Source: Bacillota bacterium
GTDB taxonomy: Bacteria > Bacillota > Clostridia > Clostridiales > Clostridiaceae
NCBI GenBank assembly: GCA_030706065.1
Contig: JAUZPH010000265.1
Coordinates: forward strand, 1 to 5,668
Length of the DNA stretch: 5,668 nucleotides
Direction of reading: 5' to 3'
The position numbers were made by a program, and so were the translations under genes. Of this stretch, positions 1 through 5,657 are shown one piece after another (the first letter of the stretch is position 1; each line of letters opens with the position of its first letter). The notes beneath the pieces were generated by a model, which was not told the origin of the DNA, did no database searches, and worked only from the letters and a program-made list of their open reading frames with translations.

Positions 1-36
1 AGGGAAGGAACTGTGGAAATAGAGAGGGAGGAATAG
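1..36 (+). CDS. recF: C-terminal end of a probable RecF (partial)
   Basis: The first reading frame is open from the window edge and encodes REGTVEIEREE before a TAG stop at 34-36. RecF proteins often end in a short strand followed by a charged tail of this kind, but eleven residues cannot prove the family. The call rests mainly on gene order: in Bacillus and many Clostridia recF lies directly before remB and gyrB. RecF is an SMC-like ATPase that helps load RecA at single-strand gaps. The remB ribosome binding site lies inside these last codons and only 2 bases separate the stop from the remB ATG, so the two genes are probably translated from one transcript. The rest of the gene lies outside the window. 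Confidence 0.55.
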   Translation, partial: REGTVEIEREE

Positions 37-38
37 AA

Positions 39-299
39 ATGTTTTTACACTTAGGTGAAAATGTAGTTGTACCCATAAAGGATGTCATCGGTATTTTTGA
101 TATGGAGACCTCAACTTACGGGTCGGATACGGCTCAGTTCTTGAGAGCTGCCGAGGAAGACGGCTTTGTGGAAAGGGTAACCCCTGAAAAGCCGAAGTCC
201 TTTGTCATTGCCGAGGTAGATAAAAAAAGCAAGATTTATTTATCTCCCATATCATCGGTAACACTGAGCAAGAGAACAATTGTTAATTTTCAGGATTAA
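39..299 (+). CDS. remB: RemB, extracellular matrix regulator family (DUF370)
   Basis: This 86-residue protein belongs to the DUF370 (RemA/RemB) family. The signature is the N-terminal MFLHLGENVVV...DVIGIFDMET stretch (residues 1-24) and the C-terminal YLSPISSVTLSKR stretch (about 67-79). Its length is close to the roughly 81 residues of B. subtilis RemB (YaaB), which sits in the same place between recF and gyrB. RemA is a DNA-binding activator of biofilm-matrix and osmoprotection genes in B. subtilis; RemB is a less studied paralogue, so a role in gene regulation here is inferred from the family. No signal peptide or membrane segment is visible, so it should be cytosolic. The ATG at 39 is preceded by AGGGAGG at 25-31, with 7 bases between. 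The middle section (residues 25-55) is charged and poorly conserved in this family. Confidence 0.88.
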   Translation: MFLHLGENVVVPIKDVIGIFDMETSTYGSDTAQFLRAAEEDGFVERVTPEKPKSFVIAEVDKKSKIYLSPISSVTLSKRTIVNFQD

Positions 300-317
300 T
301 AAAAGTAATACTATATT
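289..317 (+). promoter_or_regulatory. Candidate gyrB promoter (weak)
   Basis: TATATT at 312-317 matches the -10 consensus at five of six positions. The hexamer 17 bases upstream, TTCAGG at 289-294, is a poor -35 and overlaps the remB stop. The predicted start, near 322-325, coincides with the beginning of the foldable gyrB leader, which gives some support. The gyr genes may equally be read through from upstream. Confidence 0.3.
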
Positions 318-323
318 TGCTGG

Positions 324-404
324 TTTAAGAGGTATGCCTTCGTTTAAGCTGAAGGATAGCAGGCCGTGCGGTTTAATTACCGGCATTTAAAGCATACACT
401 TAAA
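324..404 (+). promoter_or_regulatory. Foldable 5' leader of gyrB (possible structured RNA)
   Basis: The remB-gyrB gap contains an outer stem of two 6-bp helices: TTTAAG (324-329) with CTTAAA (399-404), and GTATGC (332-337) with GCATAC (392-397), separated by a small AG/A internal loop. It encloses two possible small hairpins: CTTC (338-341) with GAAG (351-354), and either GCCG (363-366) with CGGC (381-384) or CGGT (369-372) with ACCG (379-382). Four TTTAA motifs recur at 324, 343, 372 and 386. The layout resembles a three-way junction ending 10 bases before the ribosome binding site. I do not recognise a known riboswitch or ribosomal-protein leader here. The base pairing is seen; a regulatory role is inferred. 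Confidence 0.35.
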
Positions 405-413
405 AAGGAAAAC

Positions 414-420
414 GAGGAGG
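414..420 (+). promoter_or_regulatory. gyrB ribosome binding site that decides the start
   Basis: GAGGAGG touches the ATG at 421 with no spacer but lies 6 bases from the second in-frame ATG at 427. Normal spacing is about 5-9 bases, so 427 is the better start and the protein begins MIEQEKQ rather than MSMIEQ. Confidence 0.8.
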
Positions 421-426
421 ATGTCC

Positions 427-2337
427 ATGATAGAACAGGAGAAACAAGCGTATGACGAGAGTCAGATACAGGTCCTGGAGGGCTTGGAAGCTGTAAGAAA
501 AAGGCCTGGAATGTATATCGGAAGTACCGGATCCAGAGGCCTGCATCACTTGGTTTATGAGATTGTTGACAATAGCATAGATGAGGCCCTGCAGGGGGTT
601 TGCAAAAATATTAACGTAACAATTCATGTAGATAATTCCATTACCGTAGTAGATGACGGCAGGGGGATGCCCGTAGGCATACATCCAAAGATGGGGAAGC
701 CCACGATAGAGGTTATTATGACGGTGCTCCATGCCGGCGGTAAATTCGGCGGCGGCGGATACAAGGTGTCAGGAGGACTTCATGGAGTTGGAGCATCCGT
801 AGTTAATGCACTGTCCGAGATTTGCGAGGTTATCGTTACAAGAGAAGGCAGTATTTGGAAGCAGACCTTCAGCAGAGGACACGTAAAAAGTGACTTTGAA
901 AAGATCGGGGAGGCTGAAGGCCATGGAACAACAGTGCATTTCAAGCCGGACGCCGAGATTTTCGAAGAACTCGAATATGACTATGATACTCTGGCACAGA
1001 GGCTTAGGGAACTGGCCTTTCTGAACAAGGGAATAAAAATAAACATAAAGGACGAGAGAATAGATAAAAAAGAGGAATTCTGTTACGAGGGCGGAATAAA
1101 ATCCTTTGTGGCCTATCTCAACAGAAACAAGGAAAAGCTTCATGAGGAGCCCATCTATGTTGAAGGGCAGAAGGATGAATATATAGTTGAGGTTGCACTG
1201 CAGTACAATGATGGATATGTAGAAAATCTCTTCTCTTTTGCAAACAATATAGACACTGTCGAGGGAGGCACACATCTTGTAGGCTTTAAAGCAGCTCTTA
1301 CAAGAGTGTTTAATGACTATGCCAAGAAATTTGGACACTTGAAGGAAAGTGATAAAAACCTTTCCGGTGAAGATATAAGAGAAGGACTTACCGCTGTTGT
1401 TTCCGTAAAACTTACGGATCCCCAGTTTGAGGGCCAAACAAAGACAAAACTCGGCAATACCGAGGTAAGAAGCATAGTTGACACTATAGCCGGAGATGGA
1501 ATTTCAGTATTTCTTGAAGAAAATCCCGCAGTGGGAAAGATAATCATAGATAAGGCACTTCTGGCTGCCAGAGCAAGAGACGCTGCAAGAAAGGCAAGAG
1601 AGCTTACAAGAAAGTCTGTTTTGGAAAGAACTTCACTGCCGGGCAAGCTGGCTGATTGTTCTTCAAAGGACCCTGATGAGTGCGAAATATATCTCGTTGA
1701 GGGAGACTCCGCAGGCGGATCTGCAAAACAAGGCAGGAACAGAAGGTTCCAGGCTATCCTTCCTCTGAGAGGAAAGATAATGAATGTTGAAAAGCAGAGG
1801 CTTGATAAAATTTTGGGCTATCAGGAAATAAGGTCCATGATTACAGCCTTTGGAGCGGGCATCGGCAAGGATTTTGATGTAGAGAAAATAAGATATGACA
1901 GAATCATAATAATGACGGATGCAGACGTAGACGGTGCACATATAAGGACACTGCTGCTGACCTTCTTCTACAGGTATATGAAGGAGCTTGTGGAGAACGG
2001 CCATGTATATATCGCACAGCCTCCGCTGTATAAAATCAGCAAGAATAAGAAGGATTTCTATGCCTACAACGATAAGGAAAAAGATAAAGTTCTTGCGGAT
2101 ATTGGCGGACAGGACAATAACACAGTTATACAAAGGTACAAAGGCCTTGGTGAAATGGATGCAGGACAGTTATGGGAAACCACCATGGATCCGGAAAAGA
2201 GGACACTGCTTCAGGTAGCCGTTGAGGATGCCATGGCGGCAGATGAGATATTCACTATTCTCATGGGGGATAAGGTAGAACCCAGAAGAGAATTTATCAC
2301 CGAGAATGCAAGGAAGGTTGTAAACCTTGATATTTAG
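427..2337 (+). CDS. gyrB: DNA gyrase subunit B
   Basis: GyrB is the ATP-hydrolysing subunit of gyrase, the A2B2 type II topoisomerase that adds negative supercoils. With the start at 427 it has 636 residues, close to B. subtilis GyrB and without the large insertion of E. coli GyrB. The GHKL ATPase domain shows E45 (general base) and N49 in YEIVDNSIDEA, D76 and DDGRG at 76-80, the glycine-rich ATP lid around 104-122, and R139, equivalent to the E. coli residue tied to coumarin binding. The transducer domain carries the QTK loop at 337-339. The Toprim domain has E425 in EGDSAGG and the metal-binding D498, D500 and D502 in TDADVDG. The tail contains RYKGLGEM and ends in NLDI as usual. No key residue is missing. 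Paralogous ParE is less likely given the recF-remB-gyrA neighbourhood. An alternative start at 421 adds two residues. Confidence 0.98.
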   Translation: MIEQEKQAYDESQIQVLEGLEAVRKRPGMYIGSTGSRGLHHLVYEIVDNSIDEALQGVCKNINVTIHVDNSITVVDDGRGMPVGIHPKMGKPTIEVIMTVLHAGGKFGGGGYKVSGGLHGVGASVVNALSEICEVIVTREGSIWKQTFSRGHVKSDFEKIGEAEGHGTTVHFKPDAEIFEELEYDYDTLAQRLRELAFLNKGIKINIKDERIDKKEEFCYEGGIKSFVAYLNRNKEKLHEEPIYVEGQKDEYIVEVALQYNDGYVENLFSFANNIDTVEGGTHLVGFKAALTRVFNDYAKKFGHLKESDKNLSGEDIREGLTAVVSVKLTDPQFEGQTKTKLGNTEVRSIVDTIAGDGISVFLEENPAVGKIIIDKALLAARARDAARKARELTRKSVLERTSLPGKLADCSSKDPDECEIYLVEGDSAGGSAKQGRNRRFQAILPLRGKIMNVEKQRLDKILGYQEIRSMITAFGAGIGKDFDVEKIRYDRIIIMTDADVDGAHIRTLLLTFFYRYMKELVENGHVYIAQPPLYKISKNKKDFYAYNDKEKDKVLADIGGQDNNTVIQRYKGLGEMDAGQLWETTMDPEKRTLLQVAVEDAMAADEIFTILMGDKVEPRREFITENARKVVNLDI

Positions 2338-2344
2338 GGATTAA

Positions 2345-2351
2345 AGAGGAG
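2345..2351 (+). promoter_or_regulatory. gyrA ribosome binding site that decides the start
   Basis: AGAGGAG lies 8 bases before the ATG at 2360. The in-frame GTG at 2351 overlaps this site, so it cannot be the start served by it. The 22-base gyrB-gyrA gap is essentially all ribosome binding site and spacer, which supports co-translation from one transcript. Confidence 0.8.
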
Positions 2352-2359
2352 TGTATTGG

Positions 2360-4930
2360 ATGAACAATGAAGGTAGAGTCTTACCTGTTGATATAAGGCA
2401 TGAGATGAAGAAATGCTATATAGACTACGCAATGAGTGTTATAGTAGGCCGCGCTCTTCCCGACGTAAGAGATGGATTAAAGCCTGTACATAGAAGGATT
2501 CTTTTTTCTATGTATGAACTTGGACTTACTCCCGATAAACCATACAGAAAGTGTGCGAGAATAGTCGGAGACGTTCTGGGTAAATATCATCCACATGGAG
2601 ATACGGCGGTTTATGATGCTCTCGTAAGGTTGGCACAGGATTTCTCCATAAGGAATACCCTGGTGGACGGACACGGTAATTTCGGTTCTGTTGACGGGGA
2701 CTCCGCAGCTGCCATGAGATATACAGAGGCAAGATTAAGTAAAATTGCTATCGAAATGCTTAGGGATATAAATAAAAATACCGTTGACTTCACTCCGAAC
2801 TTTGACGGTGAAGAAAAGGAGCCTGCAGTTATACCTTCAAGATTTCCAAATCTTTTGGTTAACGGTTCTTCCGGTATAGCAGTAGGTATGGCCACAAATA
2901 TTCCTCCACACAACCTTGGGGAGGTAATAGACGGTGTGGTAATGCTCATAGATAACCCTGAGGTTTCAGTAAAGGAAATGATGACGGTTATAAAAGGTCC
3001 AGATTTCCCGACAGCGGGTATAATCAAGGGAACCTCCGGCATAAGGGAAGCCTATGAAACCGGAAGAGGAAGAGTTATTGTAAGGGCAAAGGCAGAGATA
3101 GAAGAGGAAAACGGAAGACAGAAGATCATAGTTACGGAAATACCGTATCAGGTTAACAAGGCAAAACTCGTTGAAGCTATTGCAGATTTGGTAAAGGATA
3201 AGAAGATTGTCGGCATTTCCGACTTAAGAGACGAATCCGACCGTGATGGTATGAGAATTGTCATAGAAATTAAGAGAGATGCCAATGCAAATGTTGTCTT
3301 GAATCAGCTTTACAAGCATACAAAGATGCAGGATACCTTCGGTATAATAATGATTGCCTTAGTTGGAAATGAACCGCTTACTTTAAATTTAAAAGAGATA
3401 TTGGTTCATTATCTGGAATTTCAAAAGGAAGTTATAAGAAGAAGGACCCAGTTTGAACTGGATAGGGCAATGGCCAGGGCTCATATACTTGAAGGCTTGA
3501 AGATAGCCTTGGATCACATTGATGCGGTAATTAACCTCATTAGAGCCTCCAAGACTACAGAGGAAGCAAGAAGAGGACTCATGGACACCTTCTCGCTGTC
3601 TGAAAAACAGGCTCAGGCAATACTTGATATGAGATTGCAGAGGCTGACAGGCCTGGAGAGGGAAAAGATTGAGGAAGAGCTGGATGAACTTCACAAACTT
3701 ATCGCCCATCTCAAGGATGTACTTGCAAATGAAGAGCTTGTTTTAAAAATTATAAAAGCAGAGCTTCTTGAAATTAGGGCAAGATATGCCGATGAGAGAA
3801 GAACAAAGATTGAGAAAGATGCTTTAGAGATTGATATAGAAGATCTGATTGAGGAGAAGGAAGTTGTTATAACCCTTACTCACTCAGGTTATATTAAGAG
3901 AATTGCTGCTGATACCTACAGTGCACAGAGAAGAGGCGGTAAGGGAATACAGGCTATGGCTACAAAAGAAGATGACTTTGTAGAGCATGTGTTTGTTGCC
4001 TCCACTCACAGTGACCTGTTGTTCTTTACAACCAGGGGGAGGGCATTCAGGCTTAAGGCATATGAGATTCCGGACGCAGGAAGAGCTGCAAAGGGAACAA
4101 ATCTCGTTAACCTGATTCCTCTTGCATCGGATGAAAAGATACAGGCGGTACTCTCCATAAAGAAGAGCTATGAGGAAGGCTACCTCATCATGGCTACAAA
4201 GCAGGGCCTGATAAAGAAGACAGAGCTTAAGGAGTTTGAGTCCATAAGAAAGAACGGCTTGATTGCCATAAACTTAAGAGACGGTGATGAACTTCTCAAG
4301 GTCAAGGTTACCAGAGGCGATGCTGAAATAGTTATAATCACCCAGCAGGGCTATGCCATAAGGTTCAGTGAAAAGGACGTAAGGTCTATGGGAAGAACTG
4401 CCGCAGGTGTAAGGGCACTTACCTTGAGAGATGACGATATTGCAGTATCTATGGATATAGTAGTACCGGAACAGGAACTCCTTGTCGTATCCCAGAACGG
4501 CTTTGGAAAAAGGACTCCTATGAGCGAATATGGAGTCCAGACCAGAGGCGGAAAAGGATTAAAGACCTACAAGGTTGCAGAAAAGACCGGAGTACTTGTT
4601 GGGGCAAGAGTTGTAAAGGAAGGCGACGAACTGATGCTCATAAATAACAACGGCGTTGCCATAAGAATGAATGTTTCCGATATTTCCGTTACAAGCAGAA
4701 GTACTATGGGTGTAACTCTGATGAGAACCGGCGAAGAAGAGGAGATCGTGGCCCTGGCCAAGATAGCAAGCAATGAAGATATTGAAAAAGGTTCATCAGA
4801 AGAGGGAACCGTTGATGTGAAAGAGGAAAGTGCACTGGATGAAAATGCATTAACTGAAGAATTCTATGAAGATGAAGAATATGATGATATAGATGAAACA
4901 GATGATGCAGGAGATATTGACGAAGAATAA
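2360..4930 (+). CDS. gyrA: DNA gyrase subunit A
   Basis: GyrA breaks and rejoins DNA and wraps it for supercoiling, as partner of GyrB. With the ATG at 2360 it has 856 residues. The N-terminal cleavage domain (about 1-490) carries catalytic Y121 after R120 in AAMRYTEARL, and the intercalating isoleucine I173 in SSGIAVGM. The quinolone-determining region reads HPHGDTAVYD with T82 and D86, the residues usual in susceptible clostridia. The C-terminal domain shows six beta-pinwheel repeats from about 500 to 803. The first has a perfect GyrA box QRRGGKG at 523-529, the hallmark separating GyrA from ParC. The fifth has a related QTRGGKG at 727-733. The last 53 residues are a strongly acidic, low-complexity tail, much longer than in B. 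subtilis GyrA. The gene follows gyrB by 22 bases and ends at a strong terminator. Confidence 0.98.
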   Translation: MNNEGRVLPVDIRHEMKKCYIDYAMSVIVGRALPDVRDGLKPVHRRILFSMYELGLTPDKPYRKCARIVGDVLGKYHPHGDTAVYDALVRLAQDFSIRNTLVDGHGNFGSVDGDSAAAMRYTEARLSKIAIEMLRDINKNTVDFTPNFDGEEKEPAVIPSRFPNLLVNGSSGIAVGMATNIPPHNLGEVIDGVVMLIDNPEVSVKEMMTVIKGPDFPTAGIIKGTSGIREAYETGRGRVIVRAKAEIEEENGRQKIIVTEIPYQVNKAKLVEAIADLVKDKKIVGISDLRDESDRDGMRIVIEIKRDANANVVLNQLYKHTKMQDTFGIIMIALVGNEPLTLNLKEILVHYLEFQKEVIRRRTQFELDRAMARAHILEGLKIALDHIDAVINLIRASKTTEEARRGLMDTFSLSEKQAQAILDMRLQRLTGLEREKIEEELDELHKLIAHLKDVLANEELVLKIIKAELLEIRARYADERRTKIEKDALEIDIEDLIEEKEVVITLTHSGYIKRIAADTYSAQRRGGKGIQAMATKEDDFVEHVFVASTHSDLLFFTTRGRAFRLKAYEIPDAGRAAKGTNLVNLIPLASDEKIQAVLSIKKSYEEGYLIMATKQGLIKKTELKEFESIRKNGLIAINLRDGDELLKVKVTRGDAEIVIITQQGYAIRFSEKDVRSMGRTAAGVRALTLRDDDIAVSMDIVVPEQELLVVSQNGFGKRTPMSEYGVQTRGGKGLKTYKVAEKTGVLVGARVVKEGDELMLINNNGVAIRMNVSDISVTSRSTMGVTLMRTGEEEEIVALAKIASNEDIEKGSSEEGTVDVKEESALDENALTEEFYEDEEYDDIDETDDAGDIDEE

Positions 4931-4943
4931 ATAAAGTTTTTTT

Positions 4944-4975
4944 AAAGAAGCAGCTGAGCGGCTGCTTCTTTTTTT
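4944..4975 (+). terminator. Intrinsic terminator of the gyrB-gyrA unit
   Basis: A perfect 11-bp inverted repeat, AAAGAAGCAGC (4944-4954) and GCTGCTTCTTT (4961-4971), surrounds a 6-base loop TGAGCG and runs into seven T residues (4969-4975). It begins 13 bases after the gyrA stop. The opposite strand lacks a matching T-run after the hairpin, so it should work in one direction only. Confidence 0.93.
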
Positions 4976-5047
4976 ATCTAAATCTGAAAATTAGAAAACA
5001 GATAAAGTTTTTTTGTTTTTTCACCGGCATGTACCTGACTGCGGGAC

Positions 5048-5077
5048 AAGCTATGCAGTAGAAATACTGATGGGCTT
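5048..5077 (+). repeat. Hairpin with GAAA tetraloop and symmetric internal loop
   Basis: CAGTA (5056-5060) pairs with TACTG (5065-5069) around a GAAA loop. After a 3x3 internal loop of ATG facing ATG, an outer helix AAGCT (5048-5052) pairs with GGCTT (5073-5077), including one T-G wobble. It could form in RNA if the spacer is transcribed, but short hairpins of this size occur by chance. Confidence 0.3.
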
Positions 5078-5095
5078 AGACAGCATGATAGAGCA

Positions 5096-5126
5096 TTGAC
5101 TGAGCTGTAGAGAGAAAAGTTATTTT
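5096..5126 (+). promoter_or_regulatory. Candidate promoter upstream of the CCTCCT-loop hairpin (weak)
   Basis: TTGACT (5096-5101) matches the -35 consensus at five of six positions and TATTTT (5121-5126) matches the -10 at four. The 19-base spacer is longer than ideal. Transcription would begin near 5133, at the foot of the inverted repeat that starts at 5136. Confidence 0.2.
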
Positions 5127-5135
5127 AGTAGTCAC

Positions 5136-5186
5136 CGGGAAAGAGCTCAGCGTTAAAAACCAACCTCCTCGCAGAGATCTGTCCCG
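5136..5186. repeat. Imperfect 17-bp inverted repeat with a CCTCCT loop
   Basis: The left arm at 5136-5152 starts CGGGAAAGAGCTC, and the right arm at 5170-5186 ends GAGATCTGTCCCG. They are complementary at 14 of 17 positions, around a 17-base loop. Read as plus-strand RNA, the loop contains CCAACCUCCU, which is complementary to a Shine-Dalgarno sequence. The hairpin has no T-run after it, so it is not an intrinsic terminator. It may be part of a small RNA or of a mobile-element end; the right arm overlaps the first TGTCCCGA repeat. Confidence 0.55.
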
Positions 5187-5223
5187 ATTATGAGAAGTAG
5201 ATACGAGTTTTGTCCCGAATATG
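5180..5223. repeat. Direct repeat pair TGTCCCGA(T/A)TATG
   Basis: TGTCCCGATTATG (5180-5192) and TGTCCCGAATATG (5211-5223) match at 12 of 13 positions. Their starts are 31 bases apart, close to three helical turns, so a protein could bind both on the same face. An inverted core copy, CGGGACA, lies at 5042-5048. Closely spaced copies beginning with TG resemble the repeated transposase-binding sites near the ends of IS21-family elements, but no transposase is present. Confidence 0.55.
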
Positions 5224-5258
5224 TATAATTTACTTTCGCTAGCTTATACTATAAAAAG

Positions 5259-5294
5259 GGTGATGAATCATCCGATAATGAATAGGATGACACC
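5259..5294. repeat. Bulged stem-loop
   Basis: GGTG (5259-5262) pairs with CACC (5291-5294) and TCATCC (5268-5273) pairs with GGATGA (5285-5290), leaving a 5-base bulge and an 11-base loop. The small palindrome GATGAATCATC (5262-5272) lies inside it. No T-run follows. Function unknown. Confidence 0.35.
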
Positions 5295-5380
5295 GATTAC
5301 AAACAAAAACATACCCTGGTGTATCATTATATGAAACATGAAGGAAAAGCCAGGAAAAAGAAGATATAGTCGTATAGTTT

Positions 5381-5389
5381 TGTTATAAT
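5381..5389 (+). promoter_or_regulatory. Perfect extended -10 element, possible upstream rRNA promoter
   Basis: TGTTATAAT is a perfect TGn-TATAAT element. The hexamer 17 bases upstream (AAGATA at 5361-5366) is a poor -35, so activity would depend on the extended -10. It would start transcription near 5396. Bacterial rRNA operons often have tandem promoters, and this could be the distal one. Confidence 0.4.
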
Positions 5390-5421
5390 GGAAACCTCAA
5401 GGAATCTTCATTTAAATATTT

Positions 5422-5430
5422 TGATACAAT
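5422..5430 (+). promoter_or_regulatory. Second extended -10-like element
   Basis: TGATACAAT matches TGn-TATAAT with one mismatch in the hexamer. No good -35 lies at the right distance. It sits between the 5381 element and the main rRNA promoter and has the same orientation. Confidence 0.25.
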
Positions 5431-5500
5431 ATCACTTGTCGCTGCGGAAAACGCGGTGAGTAATCACAAAAGTTTTTTCGAAGAACAATTTAAAAAGTTG

Positions 5501-5529
5501 TTGACAAGAAAAAAATGATGTGATAAACT
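5501..5529 (+). promoter_or_regulatory. Main rRNA operon promoter
   Basis: A perfect -35 TTGACA (5501-5506) is followed after 17 bases by TAAACT (5524-5529), which matches the -10 at four of six positions and is preceded by a correctly placed TG (5521-5522). The upstream bases, about 5467-5500, are A/T-rich and look like an UP element. Transcription should begin near 5535-5537. This is the strongest promoter in the window and directly precedes the boxA leader, as expected for a growth-regulated rrn promoter. Confidence 0.8.
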
Positions 5530-5563
5530 AATTAAGCTGTTATATGACAGCGGTTTTATATTT

Positions 5564-5575
5564 TGGTCTTTGAAA
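5564..5575 (+). promoter_or_regulatory. boxA-like rRNA antitermination site
   Basis: TGGTCTTTGAAA, continuing as ATTGAAC, closely matches the TGnTCTTTGAAAACT motif common in Bacillus and Clostridium 16S leaders. BoxA RNA recruits NusB-NusE(S10) so that polymerase resists termination across the untranslated rRNA. It lies about 28 bases after the predicted start. Confidence 0.75.
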
Positions 5576-5631
5576 ATTGAACAGAGGTTATTGATAAATT
5601 CTTTACAGAATAAATCATAGGTCAGCGATTC

Positions 5632-5657
5632 TTTTGACAAGCGAAAGCTTGTAAAAA
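5632..5657 (+). other. Leader hairpin with GAAA tetraloop
   Basis: ACAAGC (5637-5642) pairs perfectly with GCTTGT (5647-5652) around a GAAA tetraloop. After a G-A mismatch, TTTT (5632-5635) can pair with AAAA (5654-5657). It lies shortly before the expected 16S start and may help folding or processing of the precursor. The TTGACA inside its left arm is not followed by a -10. Confidence 0.55.

Larger units (their letters stand above)
4976..5500. other. Gene-free spacer between gyrA terminator and rRNA promoter
   Basis: I find no credible coding region on either strand in this stretch. The longest protein-like piece is about 45 codons interrupted by a TAG at 5283. The spacer holds a hairpin at 5048-5077, an imperfect 17-bp inverted repeat at 5136-5186, TGTCCCGA direct repeats at 5180-5223, a bulged stem at 5259-5294, and several -10-like elements. 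The 13-base string ATAAAGTTTTTTT at 4931-4943 recurs at 5002-5014. No tRNA, CRISPR repeat or DnaA-box cluster was seen. The mix of repeats suggests a decayed mobile-element end or small RNA, neither proven. Confidence 0.6.

Noticed and set aside
300..426. Replication origin or DnaA-box cluster near gyrB
   Set aside because: No TTATCCACA-like boxes were seen on either strand here; the origin is expected beyond the left edge, near dnaA.
400..2133. Long reverse-strand open frames across gyrB (400-732, 769-1437, 1317-1646, 1663-2133)
   Set aside because: They lie opposite a fully conserved gyrB, lack ribosome binding sites and resemble no protein family; they are antisense shadows.
2477..4773. 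Reverse-strand open frames across gyrA
   Set aside because: Same reason: they mirror gyrA codons, have no recognisable domains, and gyrA is intact throughout.
5263..5334. Small ORF of 23 codons starting MNHPIMNRM
   Set aside because: The only purine-rich run (AAAAAGGG) is too close to the ATG for a normal ribosome binding site, and it overlaps a stem-loop.
5434..5461. Possible 9-bp stem around CGCTGCGGAAAACGCG
   Set aside because: Three consecutive G-T wobbles in the middle make it weak, and it lies upstream of the main rRNA start.
5591..5616. TTGATA/TAAATC as a promoter inside the rRNA leader
   Set aside because: The spacer is only 14 bases and the -10 is poor; it lies downstream of boxA.
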